Shown here in pieces: positions 10,416 to 20,039 of a DNA stretch of 64,000 nt (position 1 is its first letter; every line of letters begins with the position of its first letter). Below the pieces are notes generated by a model that was given only the letters and a program-made list of their open reading frames with translations, was not told the origin of the DNA and did no database searches. The position numbers and the translations under genes were made by a program. This stretch comes from Cerrena zonata. Lineage: Eukaryota; Basidiomycota; Agaricomycetes; Polyporales; Cerrenaceae. Location: NCBI GenBank assembly GCA_038087015.1, contig JASBNA010000028.1, positions 1-64,000 of the forward strand. The letters are read 5' to 3'.

Positions 10416-12087
10416 ATGAATTTGAAGAGTTTGATATTAGTGGCTATTGCTACTAATCAGTTGGTGGACGCATTACCTCTAGATAAAAGAGTTATAGTTA
10501 CCTGTTACCAGAATAACGCATACTACTACTGTCATAGATAACCCAGTCAATGCAGCTGCGACATCCACTGCTACTGCAAATGCTCTTGGATATAATAAGG
10601 ACGCACAAGCCCAATCAGCTACTACGCAAGCAGCTACTACACAAGCAGCAAGTCTGAGTAGCGGATCTTCAGGTCGAGGCTGGAGAGACATTCTTTCTTC
10701 ACTCTTTGGCTTAAACGATTCGTCTTCACAAGCACAAACCACTTCACAGGCACAAGCTACTGGAAATTCCCAGTTTGCAACTGCTTCAGATTATCAAATT
10801 TCCCAAACTTCAACTCAGGCCTCAACCCCAACCTCTACCCAAGCAATATTCTCATCTGCCACTGACACTGGCGCCCAAGACATATACCAACCTTCATCAT
10901 CTTCCCAAGGGACTTATACCGCTTCCAGTGCATCGTTCGATCAATCAGATTCAACTTCTACTTCATTTTCTTCAAGTAAACTTTTAAGTGGCGTAAGCTC
11001 AGGATTTAGCGATACTACAAATGAGATCTGGCAAAGATTTTGGCTGTCTTCTGAAAATGCCTTTAATAGTAATGATGATATTTGTGGAGGTGCTTCTTAT
11101 GACGAACCTTCCCTTTGGAACCAAGCAGTTATTGGTCGTGCTAGTGTTTTATTACAAGATAATTCCAAAATTGGATCAATTATAAATAATATAAATGATT
11201 ATCAGAACAGTCAATTGAAAGTATTTTCAGCTTCAACTGCAAAAGATACCGATATTTATACTGACGATAATGCTCAAATAGCTTGGGTCTTCATTGATGC
11301 TTATCAACAAACTCAAAATCAACAATACCTCGAAGCTGCTGAATATATCATGAATTTCCTTCAAAATCAAACCATTAATGGTGGTGTGATCTGGCAATAC
11401 CAAGCTGATTATATTGCATCTATTTCTACGGTGGAAGCTGCATTAGCTGCGGTAAGATTACATGAAATAACAAATGATGATTCATTAGTTCAATATGCAC
11501 AAAAAAATATGGATTTCATGTTCCAATATTTACAAGATCCAAGTGATAAATTATTTTATGATGGTTTAAGTCAATCTGATTATAGTGATGTTAATAAGGG
11601 GAAATTATCTTATACCGTTGGATGTGCTTTAAGTACATTAGCATATTTATATAAAAACACTGGTAATAGTTATTATAAGAATCAAGCAACCGAATTAGCA
11701 GATGCTGCAACCAATAAAAATGGTGCATTTTATGATGGTAATGGTCTTTGGAATAATCAATTACAATATGAACATTTACTTTTCATGGGATTCAGTGATA
11801 TAATAAACCTGGATTCAGATTTTGAATCATATACTTCCGAAGTTTTAAGACAGGCTAATTATATTTATAATTATTTACAAGATCCAAATGATTTAAATAT
11901 GTATTTTGGACTGATTGACTCAAGTACTCAATCAATGTTTTCAAGATATAGTAAAGCATATACTGGGGGTGGTGATAGTTTTAGTGGTGACAATAATTAT
12001 TGCCCTGGATCAAGTACTAAAATTAAAAAGTCCTTCATGGATAATGCTTCAATTGCTCAAATACTATACGCTACTCTGAAACTTTGA
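10416..12087 (+). CDS. Secreted GH76-family alpha-1,6-mannanase-like protein, one frame break near the N-terminus
   Basis: The ATG at 10416 opens a signal peptide (MNLKSLILVAIATNQLVDA) followed by a Kex2-type Lys-Arg site (PLDKR). That frame stops at about 10542, but from about 10501 the +1 frame is open to 12087 and encodes a Ser/Thr/Gln-rich linker and a full GH76 domain. The catalytic Asp-Asp pair lies in DIYTDDNAQIAWVF, with later family segments such as DKLFYDGLSQ and NKGKLSYTVGCAL. The break coincides with a 7-bp tandem duplication GTTACCT/GTTACCA (10497-10510); losing one copy would restore one frame. There is no GPI tail. It is paralogous to 7251-8653 and converges on enolase. Role in wall mannan processing is inferred from the family. 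Confidence 0.75.
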
Positions 12088-12181
12088 ATTGCATTCTATA
12101 GAATTTTTTACAAATAAATACCCTTTTATAATAAAAATGTATAAAAATTTTATTTGATCATTCACGTAATATATATAACGA

Positions 12182-13507
12182 TTACAAAAGTTGAGCAGTA
12201 TGGAATTTTGAACCAGCATAAATGTATTTACCTGGACCACCTAATTCTTCTTCAATTCTCAAGATTTGATTTAATTTAGCCAATCTTTCAGATCTAGCAG
12301 GAGCACCGGTTTTGATTTGACCAGTTCTTAAACCAACAACCAAATCGGCAATGAAGGTATCTTCGGTTTCCCCAGATCTGTGAGAAACCATAACCCCCCA
12401 ATCATCACTGAAAGAAAGTTTGGCAGCATTGATTGATTCGGTTAAAGTACCAATTTGGTTAACCTTTAATAACAAGGCATTAGCAGCCTTCTTTTCGATA
12501 GCCTTTTTGATGAAAATTGGATTGGTGACAGTTAAATCATCACCAACAATTTGAATTTTATTCGATAATTTTGGATATAATTTAACCCAAGCATCCCAGT
12601 CATCTTCAGCAAAAGGATCTTCGATAGAAACAATTGGGTATTTTTCAATCAACAGTTCATATTCAGTAGCCAATTGTTCACCAGTTAACCATTTAGATTT
12701 ATCAGAATTTGGATTTTTAAAGTCCAAATCATATTTACCATCTTTGTAAAATTCTGAAGATGCAACATCAAGAGCAATACTAACGGAACCTTTATAACCA
12801 GCTTGATCAATTGCATCAACAATCAAATCAAGAGCTTCTTCTGCAGTTTCAATATTTGGAGCAACCCCACCTTCGTCACCAACATTACCGGCAGATTGAC
12901 CATATTTTTTTTTAGCCAAACCTTTCAAAGCATGGTAAACTTCAGAACCAACTCTTAAAGCTTCGGAAAAGCTATCGAATCCAGTTGGAACAATCATGAA
13001 TTCTTGGAAAGCCAAAGAACCACCAGCATGAGATCCACCATTCAAGACATTTTGGAAAGGAACTGGCAAAACATAAGGTTCTTGCTTAGAACCAGAAATA
13101 GAAGCAATATATTTATATAATGGAACCTTTTTGGCAGCAGCACCGGCTTTAGCAGCAGCTAAAGAAACCCCTAAAAGAGCATTAGCCCCCAATTTTTGTT
13201 TATTTGGAGTACCATCTAAATCTAATAAGAATTGATCAATTTTTCCTTGATTAGTTACATCAATACCTGATTTGATTAATGCAGGGGCAATAATATCATT
13301 AACGTTAGCAACGGCCTTAGTGACCCCTTTACCTAACCATTTTGATTTATCCCCATCTCTCAATTCAATTGCTTCTGAAGCACCAGTGGAAGCCCCCGAT
13401 GGAACAATACTTCTGAATAAACCATCTTCAGTGGTTAAATCAACTTCTACAGTTGGATTACCACGAGAATCGTAGACATAACGGGCATGAACTTTTTCAA
13501 TTGGCAT
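12182..13507 (-). CDS. ENO1: Enolase (phosphopyruvate hydratase)
   Basis: Converts 2-phosphoglycerate to phosphoenolpyruvate in glycolysis and gluconeogenesis, mainly in the cytosol. The 441-residue product matches fungal enolases over its whole length (yeast is 437): [18 protein letters not shown] at the N-terminus, [11 protein letters not shown] loop, the Mg-binding [11 protein letters not shown], the catalytic Lys in [10 protein letters not shown] and SHRSGETED. The ATG at 13507 ([10 protein letters not shown]) is chosen; the frame runs back to a TTG at 13513. Leucines use TTG/TTA almost only, as expected for a highly expressed gene. A TATA-like ATATTTATATAA lies near 13590-13601. The frame is unbroken. 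The next minus-strand reading on the right is GNT1's divergent promoter. Confidence 0.97.
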   Translation of the reverse strand: MPIEKVHARYVYDSRGNPTVEVDLTTEDGLFRSIVPSGASTGASEAIELRDGDKSKWLGKGVTKAVANVNDIIAPALIKSGIDVTNQGKIDQFLLDLDGTPNKQKLGANALLGVSLAAAKAGAAAKKVPLYKYIASISGSKQEPYVLPVPFQNVLNGGSHAGGSLAFQEFMIVPTGFDSFSEALRVGSEVYHALKGLAKKKYGQSAGNVGDEGGVAPNIETAEEALDLIVDAIDQAGYKGSVSIALDVASSEFYKDGKYDLDFKNPNSDKSKWLTGEQLATEYELLIEKYPIVSIEDPFAEDDWDAWVKLYPKLSNKIQIVGDDLTVTNPIFIKKAIEKKAANALLLKVNQIGTLTESINAAKLSFSDDWGVMVSHRSGETEDTFIADLVVGLRTGQIKTGAPARSERLAKLNQILRIEEELGGPGKYIYAGSKFHTAQLL

Positions 13508-14216
13508 TTTCAATCAAATTAAAAACTAATAATATATTATTATCTATTATAACTGAAATTAGTTTAATCGAATTAAAGGATTACCGAGTATATTTATATA
13601 ATTTGGGAAAGGGGAAAGTTTGATTGCTGTAGTTGGAAATTTGCACGTTATCCACAATTTTTTTCAGTTTTCTGCACTTTCAAAGCTTTCCTTTCAAGAC
13701 CAAATGGTTCTCGTCGTGCAATGCTACTACAATTGCATCGGTTTTCTAAACAATTCCATTTTCTTCTACATAATCTTTGTTCATTTCAAGCCAATTGACG
13801 AATCAAGTTCTGGTAATAACCCCAAGGTTGCAACCTTTTTTTCGAGCCCCGGAACTGGCCAGCATCCCGTAGACCGAATCTGCCAGAAACACCCCGGAAC
13901 TTTTCTGGAGGGTTGGCCGTCGGTCACGTGACCAGCCGTTACTTCCCTTGTTCCGTCAACGGTTGATCTTATTGCAAAAGGTGTTTGATAGATAAGTATA
14001 TGAGTATATGGATAAGTATAGGTATAAGTATATACGTATATACTTATATATGCATATAAGAATATAAGAAAGACATAAGAAAGATGGGGTCGATATCGGG
14101 CTTTATAGTAGTATAGGTACGAAGTATGCATGTTAAATATAGACAAGGCTTATTCGGGCGGATCAGAAGGATGAAAAGATAATATTTGAACCACACGAAA
14201 AGAACAACCACCAGTG
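13508..14216. promoter_or_regulatory. Divergent ENO1/GNT1 promoter region
   Basis: About 700 bases between divergent genes. A TATA-like element for ENO1 lies near 13590-13601. A palindromic GTCACGTGAC (CACGTG at 13925-13930), the E-box bound by Cbf1-type bHLH proteins, sits in a relatively GC-rich block (13840-13970). The GNT1-proximal side (13980-14070) is a run of irregular TATA/GTATA repeats. No gene is supported. Confidence 0.45.
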
Positions 14217-15308
14217 ATGAAATATTGGGAGATTAAGCTAGTGGTGGTGTTGATAGTATACTTCTGCATCACCCAGTTGGGAGAAGGTGGTAAACCACCA
14301 AAGTTGTATATAGAACCCAGTAGAGAGAAGAACTGTCGATATAATGAAACAGCGTACGTTCAATACGCTACTAATAGAGAATATTTGAATTTGGCCATGA
14401 TGAATTTCATCAATTTACGTGAATCCAATACCCAAGTGGCCAACTTGGTTGTATTATTCAATAAAGAATTGAATATCGGGAAATTCAAACCAATTGCAGA
14501 AAAATATAATATCACCATGAATGGAGTTGACCTATTGCAAAGAACAAAACTGAATCAACCAGAATGGGACGACTCATTTACAAAGTTGTATATTTTCAAT
14601 CTTACCCAGTACTCGGAGATTGTTTATTTTGATTCGGATTCACTCTTGATCAATGCCACCATGAACAAACACGAATTGGTCTATCATCCCACCAATCTAG
14701 ACGAACTCTTTGGACTCCAAGTTGATATTGCAATGCCCCGAGCATACTGGATACAACCCTCGTCCCAGGACCTCTACCAGGCCAAATTAGACAATCGGGC
14801 CAATTTCTTTGCTTCTCATGTCATTTACGTCCGACCAAACCCCAATATTTTCAATGAAATAATGCGTTATGTGAATAACCCTTGGCTGTGGAGCTGGAAC
14901 CACCGAAACCGCTTGTTCCGCCCCGATGACTACGATATGGAAATCATTAACCGGTACCTCGATGACCAATGGAAATTAAATGGTCTTAAAATCGGTTTAC
15001 TAAACCACTCAGTCTACGGAGTGCTTTCTGGAGAATTCAAACAGCTGGACCACTCCCGGTACTTCTCCTCCAGTCTGTCCAGTACTCGGTGGAACTCTGG
15101 TGAAATACTACAAAAAATCAAGCTAATTCACTTTTCCAATGCCCCCATCCCCAAACCGTGGCTATTGCACCCGGACGAAATGGGCCCCTGGATCTCCTGC
15201 AACCCTGCCAGCGGCAGTCTTGTCCTCGTCGACTGTGACCTCCTCCACCACTGGACCTGGATCCACCGGGCGTTCTTCTCTCTCCAGCAAAAGCACTGGA
15301 TTAAATAG
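14217..15308 (+). CDS. GNT1: Golgi N-acetylglucosaminyltransferase, GT8 family (Gnt1-like)
   Basis: A type II membrane protein of 363 residues. A single N-terminal membrane anchor (residues ~6-22) is followed by a lumenal GT8 (glycogenin-like) domain with the metal-binding DSDS at residues 139-142 in EIVYFDSDSLLIN and the preceding FTKLYIFNLTQYS block typical of yeast Gnt1. The family transfers GlcNAc to N-linked mannan side chains in the medial Golgi. Later blocks include FFASHVIYVRPNP and LIHFSNAPIPKPW, the usual C-terminal H-F-x-x-x-x-K/P-W motif. ATG at 14217 follows an in-frame GTG at 14214. The 3' third is GC-richer than the rest of the gene. Another GT8 glycosyltransferase role is possible. 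Confidence 0.8.
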   Translation: MKYWEIKLVVVLIVYFCITQLGEGGKPPKLYIEPSREKNCRYNETAYVQYATNREYLNLAMMNFINLRESNTQVANLVVLFNKELNIGKFKPIAEKYNITMNGVDLLQRTKLNQPEWDDSFTKLYIFNLTQYSEIVYFDSDSLLINATMNKHELVYHPTNLDELFGLQVDIAMPRAYWIQPSSQDLYQAKLDNRANFFASHVIYVRPNPNIFNEIMRYVNNPWLWSWNHRNRLFRPDDYDMEIINRYLDDQWKLNGLKIGLLNHSVYGVLSGEFKQLDHSRYFSSSLSSTRWNSGEILQKIKLIHFSNAPIPKPWLLHPDEMGPWISCNPASGSLVLVDCDLLHHWTWIHRAFFSLQQKHWIK

Positions 15309-15800
15309 TTGCAACCCGGAGCACGTGATACAATAAACACCCGTAAACACACAAATACCCCCATACACCACACGTTTCATGTCTTTGTAAAAAAAAGGCT
15401 TGCAAAACCCTCGTTCTGTTTCAGGTAATAATTGATTTGTTTTGATTTCCAGTGGGTCGATTTATTAATTATTGAATTTGGTCGATTTGTTCAGTTTGTT
15501 CTAGTTATAAACCGGGAAATTTCATTGGTTGCCAACTTATCAGGTTTGGATGTCAAGTTTACCGTGGGAAAGGCGTCAAAGAGGTAAATAAACAATTTGA
15601 GAAGAACAACAAAATCTAAAATTAAAAATCATACAAAATCAAGCAGATCTAAAAAAAAACGAAGAAAAAAGTTATTACTTTTCGTTAGTGAAAGACCACA
15701 TCACAAATTTTTATATTATAAGTATATTATAAGTATAACATTAGTATAACGTCAGTATAACATCAGTATAACATCAGTATAATCATTTATTATTGACAAG
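15309..15800 (+). promoter_or_regulatory. Promoter region of PRM5-like gene
   Basis: About 490 bases. CACGTG at 15322-15327 is followed nine bases later by ACACCCGTAAAC (15337-15348), a pairing seen in three other promoters of this window. An A-rich tract near 15640-15670 precedes a perfect 11-bp tandem array in the leader. No gene is seen. Confidence 0.45.
15732..15784 (+). repeat. 11-bp tandem array in the 5' leader
   Basis: The unit AGTATAACATC (first copies vary at the last three bases) is repeated four full times plus a truncated copy, ending 16 bases before the ATG at 15801. Each unit contains TATAA, so the array may offer several closely spaced TATA-like elements or start sites; it is prone to length change. 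Confidence 0.75.
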
Positions 15801-16643
15801 ATGGAGCATATAACAGTGTTTACGCCATCTACTCTTATTTATAAGAGAGATGATGATATGCCAACTATTTCATCCAGTTCAGAAAGTGTTTCTACACCAC
15901 CGATTTCCGTACCACCAAATGATAATAATCCATATATCATCAGAGAAGTCAATCCTAATGGGACCGTTTTCATTGCATTTGGGGCTATTGTGGGAGCCAT
16001 GCTTATTGCGTTTGTATTATTTTATTTAATTAAATCAATTAAAGCCTCATCATTAGCTAAGAAATCATTAGCTGGTGATAAAAAAATTTTTGAAAAATAT
16101 CAAAGTAATAATAATACAGCTTACGGTGTAACTCCAACCTCAACCAATAATTTAAATATGAATAGTGAATATCAACTGTCAGTGGCTAAATTACCCCTTT
16201 TATCCCAACACCAAACTTCAAATATGGGCGGTGGTTCTCAAATTGGCGATACTTCAACCATTTATGCGAGTGAAACCGGTCATGCTACTTCAAAACATGA
16301 TTTAACTAAAATGTTCATTTCGCCAACTGCCGAAGTAATGACCCATAAAAGAGTTCGTTCTTCTCATTATGGCGGTGGGTCCACTTCCAACTTGTCTCTT
16401 TTAGGTGGTTCTACTTCCAATTTAGCTAATCCAACCCCAGCTACAAATAGACACTCTCAATTATATCCAAGTTTATATATTAATAATGATACTAACAATA
16501 GTGAGTACTCATTAAATGCTGCATCCCAACCACAAAACGCTCCTACTTCTCCTTCTTATCAAGGTTTGGCAGTCCCAAGATCAAATAGAAAAACCATTCC
16601 TTCAATGTATTTGGATGATTTGATTGATGATGATAAACATTAA
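15801..16643 (+). CDS. Single-pass membrane protein, PRM5/YNL058C-like
   Basis: A 280-residue protein with one membrane segment (about residues 54-77, NGTVFIAFGAIVGAMLIAFVLFYLI) flanked by a short Ser/Pro-rich lumenal part and a basic then polar cytosolic tail. The NPNGTVFIAFGAIVGA start of the segment and the tail that begins KSIKASSLAKK resemble the yeast PRM5/YNL058C pair (vacuolar/plasma membrane, cell-integrity or pheromone regulated). The C-terminus is acidic (DDLIDDDKH). Function is unknown. The frame is unbroken. Regulation may involve the E-box and tandem repeat upstream. Confidence 0.55.
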   Translation: MEHITVFTPSTLIYKRDDDMPTISSSSESVSTPPISVPPNDNNPYIIREVNPNGTVFIAFGAIVGAMLIAFVLFYLIKSIKASSLAKKSLAGDKKIFEKYQSNNNTAYGVTPTSTNNLNMNSEYQLSVAKLPLLSQHQTSNMGGGSQIGDTSTIYASETGHATSKHDLTKMFISPTAEVMTHKRVRSSHYGGGSTSNLSLLGGSTSNLANPTPATNRHSQLYPSLYINNDTNNSEYSLNAASQPQNAPTSPSYQGLAVPRSNRKTIPSMYLDDLIDDDKH

Positions 16644-16711
16644 TTTTCTAATACACATTTTAAGTTACCCACTCTGTAGATTTCGCACACTTTTCTTCTA
16701 CTTCTTCTTTA

Positions 16712-17665
16712 ATGAAAGTTCCAACACCAATAAGAACACCCATAAGAACACCGATAATAACCCGCCGGTATAAGTCGAGTGTCGAGGTCAAGCCAGTGGT
16801 GGCCCTCCATTCGAGAATCATGGGAACTCGCAATGGTAAAACCCCAATTGTTTTCCTTCACGGTTTGTTTGGTAACGCCAAAAACTGGACCTCTTCCGCC
16901 AATTCAATCATTCACCACGATCCGCGGGCCATCCACTGCTTGGACCTCCGTAATCATGGGGGGTCTCCCCATGCCTTACCGCACAATTACCACTCCTTAG
17001 CCATGGATGTCATCACCTACCTCGAGAACCACGCTCCGCAAAATCAATTCATCCTCGCTGGCCATTCCATGGGCGCCAAAACCGCCATGCTAGTTGCATT
17101 GCTCAGACCCGACTTGGTCCACAAGCTCATTGTGATTGATAACAGCCCGGTCAATCAGCCATTGCCTGCTGAGTTCGCCCAATACTTGGAGGGAATGGTG
17201 CAAGTAGAACAAATGCAAAAATCACTAACCAAAAACCTCAGCACCAAAGATCAGCTAAAACAAATCGATGCCGTCTTGAAAGATTACGTTCCTGATAAAC
17301 TCACCCGGGTATTCCTTGCATCTAATCTCAAACAGTCCCTGCTTCCTCCCCATCATCACAGCCAGCACCACGCCCTTTCTAAAATGGCAAAACCACCGTT
17401 ACGGTTCCAAATCCCCGTGATCCCTCTACAACAACACAGTCTACTCGAAAACATGGGCAACTGGCCCCAATTGCACGCCAAATCAAAAGCTGCAACTCTC
17501 GTCCTTCGAGGATTGCACTCGGGCTTTGTCACCGACCAGCACATCCAAAACGACTTCCCGCGCTACTTCTCCCACTTCCGGGTACGCGACTTTGACTGTG
17601 GCCACTGGCTAGTCAGCGAACGCAAGGACCAGTTTGTCCAGGAGGTGTTACTGTTCATTCAGTGA
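16712..17665 (+). CDS. Mitochondrial alpha/beta hydrolase, IMO32/EAT1 family
   Basis: 317 residues with an Arg-rich, acid-free N-terminus (presequence-like, residues 1-20) and an ABHD11-type alpha/beta hydrolase domain. The oxyanion loop HGLFGNAKNW (50-59), nucleophile elbow AGHSMG with Ser119 and a terminal catalytic His in DFDCGHWLVSE are visible. In yeasts this family includes Imo32 (mitochondrial, unknown substrate) and the ethanol acetyltransferase Eat1, which makes ethyl acetate; sequence alone does not separate them. The gene is GC-richer than its neighbours. Its stop overlaps by context with an in-frame ATG of the open stretch leading into NCB2 (TGAATG), which is probably chance. Confidence 0.75.
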   Translation: MKVPTPIRTPIRTPIITRRYKSSVEVKPVVALHSRIMGTRNGKTPIVFLHGLFGNAKNWTSSANSIIHHDPRAIHCLDLRNHGGSPHALPHNYHSLAMDVITYLENHAPQNQFILAGHSMGAKTAMLVALLRPDLVHKLIVIDNSPVNQPLPAEFAQYLEGMVQVEQMQKSLTKNLSTKDQLKQIDAVLKDYVPDKLTRVFLASNLKQSLLPPHHHSQHHALSKMAKPPLRFQIPVIPLQQHSLLENMGNWPQLHAKSKAATLVLRGLHSGFVTDQHIQNDFPRYFSHFRVRDFDCGHWLVSERKDQFVQEVLLFIQ

Positions 17666-17815
17666 ATGGATATAGGTATACCTAGCAAAGCATACGGTGT
17701 ATGGGTGTTTATTGTTGGTTTTGGCGTGTGTGTACCGGCCACCACCTACTGCTTGCGTAATTCCTGCACACTGCGCGGCTGGCGCCCCCAGCGCGAGATG
17801 AGAACAGAAGCCAAT

Positions 17816-17823
17816 TATAAAAA
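17816..17823 (+). promoter_or_regulatory. TATA box of NCB2
   Basis: TATAAAAA lies about 60 bases before the ATG at 17882. It supports that ATG, rather than the in-frame ATG at 17666, as the translation start. Confidence 0.55.
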
Positions 17824-17881
17824 CCCGTTCAAATCTTCTCAGGGAAAAAGCAGTTTGGGTAGATTTGGATGCAATTTTAAC

Positions 17882-18346
17882 ATGTCGGAGTATTCTACAG
17901 GAGGAGGAGAAGATTTATCACTTCCCAAGGCCACGGTGCAGAAGATTATTGGGGAGATATTGCCCAAGGACATTGCGATATCCAAGGATGCGCGAGAGGC
18001 AATCACCGAATTGAGTATTGAGTTTATTATGATATTATCAACCCAACTGAATGATATTGCCGAAAAGGAAGCCAAAAGAACAATTGCATCAGATCATGTC
18101 ATAAAAGCATTAGAAGAATTGGGATTTCATAATTATTTAGAAATAATTAATAAAGTATTAGATGAACATAAAGAATTATTAAAGGGTAAAGAGAAAAAAA
18201 ATAATAAATTTCAAAACTCGGGACTTTCAGAAGAAGAATTATTAAAACAACAAGAAGAATTATTTAAAAAATCAAGAGCTCGTTTACAAAATAATTCAAC
18301 TAGTGAAGAAGGTGATGTTAAACAAGAAATTAAACTGGAAATTTAA
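17882..18346 (+). CDS. NCB2: Negative cofactor 2 beta subunit (Dr1 homologue)
   Basis: Histone-fold subunit of the NC2 complex, which with the alpha subunit (Bur6) binds TBP on DNA and blocks TFIIA/TFIIB entry. The 154-residue product starts LSLPKATVQKIIGEILPKDI, has the fold helices with TIASDHVIKALEELGF and then the conserved SGLSEEELLKQQEELFKKSR after the histone fold, as in yeast. One CTG codon (TQ-CTG-ND) falls where yeast and human have Ala, fitting Ser better than Leu. The frame is open upstream to 17666, but homology and the TATA box place the start at 17882. Converges on YOS1. Confidence 0.93.
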   Translation: MSEYSTGGGEDLSLPKATVQKIIGEILPKDIAISKDAREAITELSIEFIMILSTQLNDIAEKEAKRTIASDHVIKALEELGFHNYLEIINKVLDEHKELLKGKEKKNNKFQNSGLSEEELLKQQEELFKKSRARLQNNSTSEEGDVKQEIKLEI

Positions 18347-18515
18347 ATTTTCTATTTGTATATTATTATGTTGATGACTTTTATTTCTATCTTTTCTATT
18401 TTGTATTCAAAACCCATGAATTCTTGTTTTATAGACCCATTGTATTCTACAATTAACATAAACTAATGGTATTATTATATTCTAATGTACAAAAAAAGAT
18501 ACTATATATGCTGTT

Positions 18516-18797
18516 TTAACCTAAAATGAGTTCATATAAAATGATAATCACGTTAATGGCAATTAACGGCACTCTCAACAAGGTTCTTATTGCTCCAATT
18601 AAATTAATTAATCGGGTTTTTATCGTTTGATTATCGTTTTGATTGACTCCAGTCATAAACTGTTGGTACTGTTCTCCACTGGGCCCATTGTTCTGGGTGC
18701 TCCATCCAATTCTATTGAGAAAGCGATCCTCGCTCAACACAGCTATCCCATTAACACTGAGTATTATTATATATAGCAACTTTCCTAATCCAAACAT
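18516..18797 (-). CDS. YOS1: COPII-associated transport protein Yos1
   Basis: Small two-span membrane protein of 93 residues of the Yip1-Yif1-Yos1 complex needed for ER-to-Golgi transport. It matches yeast Yos1 at both ends: MFGLGKLLYIIIL..NGIAVLSEDRFLNRIG and INLIGAIRTLLRVPLIAINVIIILYELILG. The middle loop is longer (Gln/Asn-rich) than in S. cerevisiae. The frame is intact; the S. cerevisiae gene has an intron but none is needed here. Divergent from BUB2. Confidence 0.92.
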   Translation of the reverse strand: MFGLGKLLYIIILSVNGIAVLSEDRFLNRIGWSTQNNGPSGEQYQQFMTGVNQNDNQTIKTRLINLIGAIRTLLRVPLIAINVIIILYELILG

Positions 18798-19019
18798 CCT
18801 GTCGATTCAACTATTAGTTGTTCTTTGATTATTTCATTTTTTTGATTTGTTTTCTCTTTGGGAGTTTTTGCAGATTGAAACAAATTGCAGTTTCGTGCCG
18901 GAGCGGTTTGCAGGTTGCCGAGATTTGCAGGTTGGATCGTGTTTACTTTTCATACAGAAGGGACTAATGTTGAAAAATCGTTTTAACAACTACTTCTTTA
19001 CTTATTTTATTAGTTGATA

Positions 19020-19978
19020 ATGTCATCACCACTAAGAAACCAAGTCAAGGGACGGAAAAAGGACTCGATAGAACAGTTCATAGGGGCTCCGCAACTTTTC
19101 CTCGACAATAGCTTGTCCCAGCTACGGTATATGATTCTTATAGAAGGTCTAAGTATACCTCCAGGATATGATCAATGCCCTTATAGAAGCTATATTTGGT
19201 CGATTCTCTGTAAAGTACCGGTTTACACCACTTCCCAGTACTTGAAACTCATTCATCAAGTACCCAATAAACTTACTCATGAAATATATCAAAAAATCAA
19301 GAATGATACTTTTAGAACCCTAATGCACGATCAAACTTTCCATCTGAAAGTAGAAGAAGACTCTTGATAAGAATATTATCTGCTATAGCCATATCAACCA
19401 ATAATAAGGTCGGTTATGTCCAAGGTTTGAACGTCCTATTGGCTCCGATTGCTTATACTTGTCATAAAAGTGAACCTCACGCTTTTTCAATCTTACATAA
19501 TTTAATAACAACTCAAATTCCTTTATACGTTACTCCTAATCTAGATGGGGTTCATACTGGGTTGAATTTAGTTGACATTGCCTTGAAAATCATCGATCCA
19601 GTCTTAAGTGATTATCTAGATTCAAAATTTTTAAAAGCAGAAATTTATGCTTTCCCGTCAGTATTAACCTTATGTGCTTGTACTCCTCCGTTATCTTCAG
19701 TTTTAAAATTATGGGATTTCTTACTTGCTTATGGTACTCATATGAATATTTTGTTTGTGGTGGCTCAATTAATCATGAATAGATCTATTCTATTAAACTC
19801 TCCTCAGCCAATGAAAGTGTTAAGAAACTTCCCTCTTTTAGAGGATACTGAAATTATTAAATTAAGCTTGAGTTTTATTCCTGAATTACCTAAATCTTTA
19901 TACGGATTGATTGTTAGACACGGTTTTGATCCTAATGTCCCTAATGAACTTAAATTATTCCAATTAGAAAATAAATAA
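19020..19978 (+). CDS. BUB2: TBC-domain GAP subunit Bub2, one frame break
   Basis: Part of the Bub2-Bfa1 GTPase-activating complex that restrains Tem1 at spindle pole bodies in the spindle position checkpoint. The first frame carries DNSLSQLRYMILIEGL and the TBC arginine-finger block IKNDTFRTLMHD; the second carries the glutamine-finger block GYVQGLNVLLAPI and later LKLWDFLLAYGTHMNILFVVAQL. The ATG at 19020 is used (TTG 19014 lies upstream in frame). The frame closes at 19367 in ...EEDS and resumes one base back as LIRILSAIAIS, a -1 shift equivalent to one missing T in the TCTTG stretch. Total about 318 residues against 306 in yeast. Confidence 0.88.
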
Positions 19979-20039
19979 TTGGTTTTTCTTCTTCTCTTCT
20001 TGTATTATTATTTATGTGTATTATTTATTTATTTTTTAA

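Noticed and set aside
17666..17881. In-frame N-terminal extension of NCB2 starting at the ATG that overlaps the preceding stop
   Set aside because: The NC2-beta homology starts at 17882 and a TATA box lies at 17816-17823, inside the extension, so it is probably untranslated.
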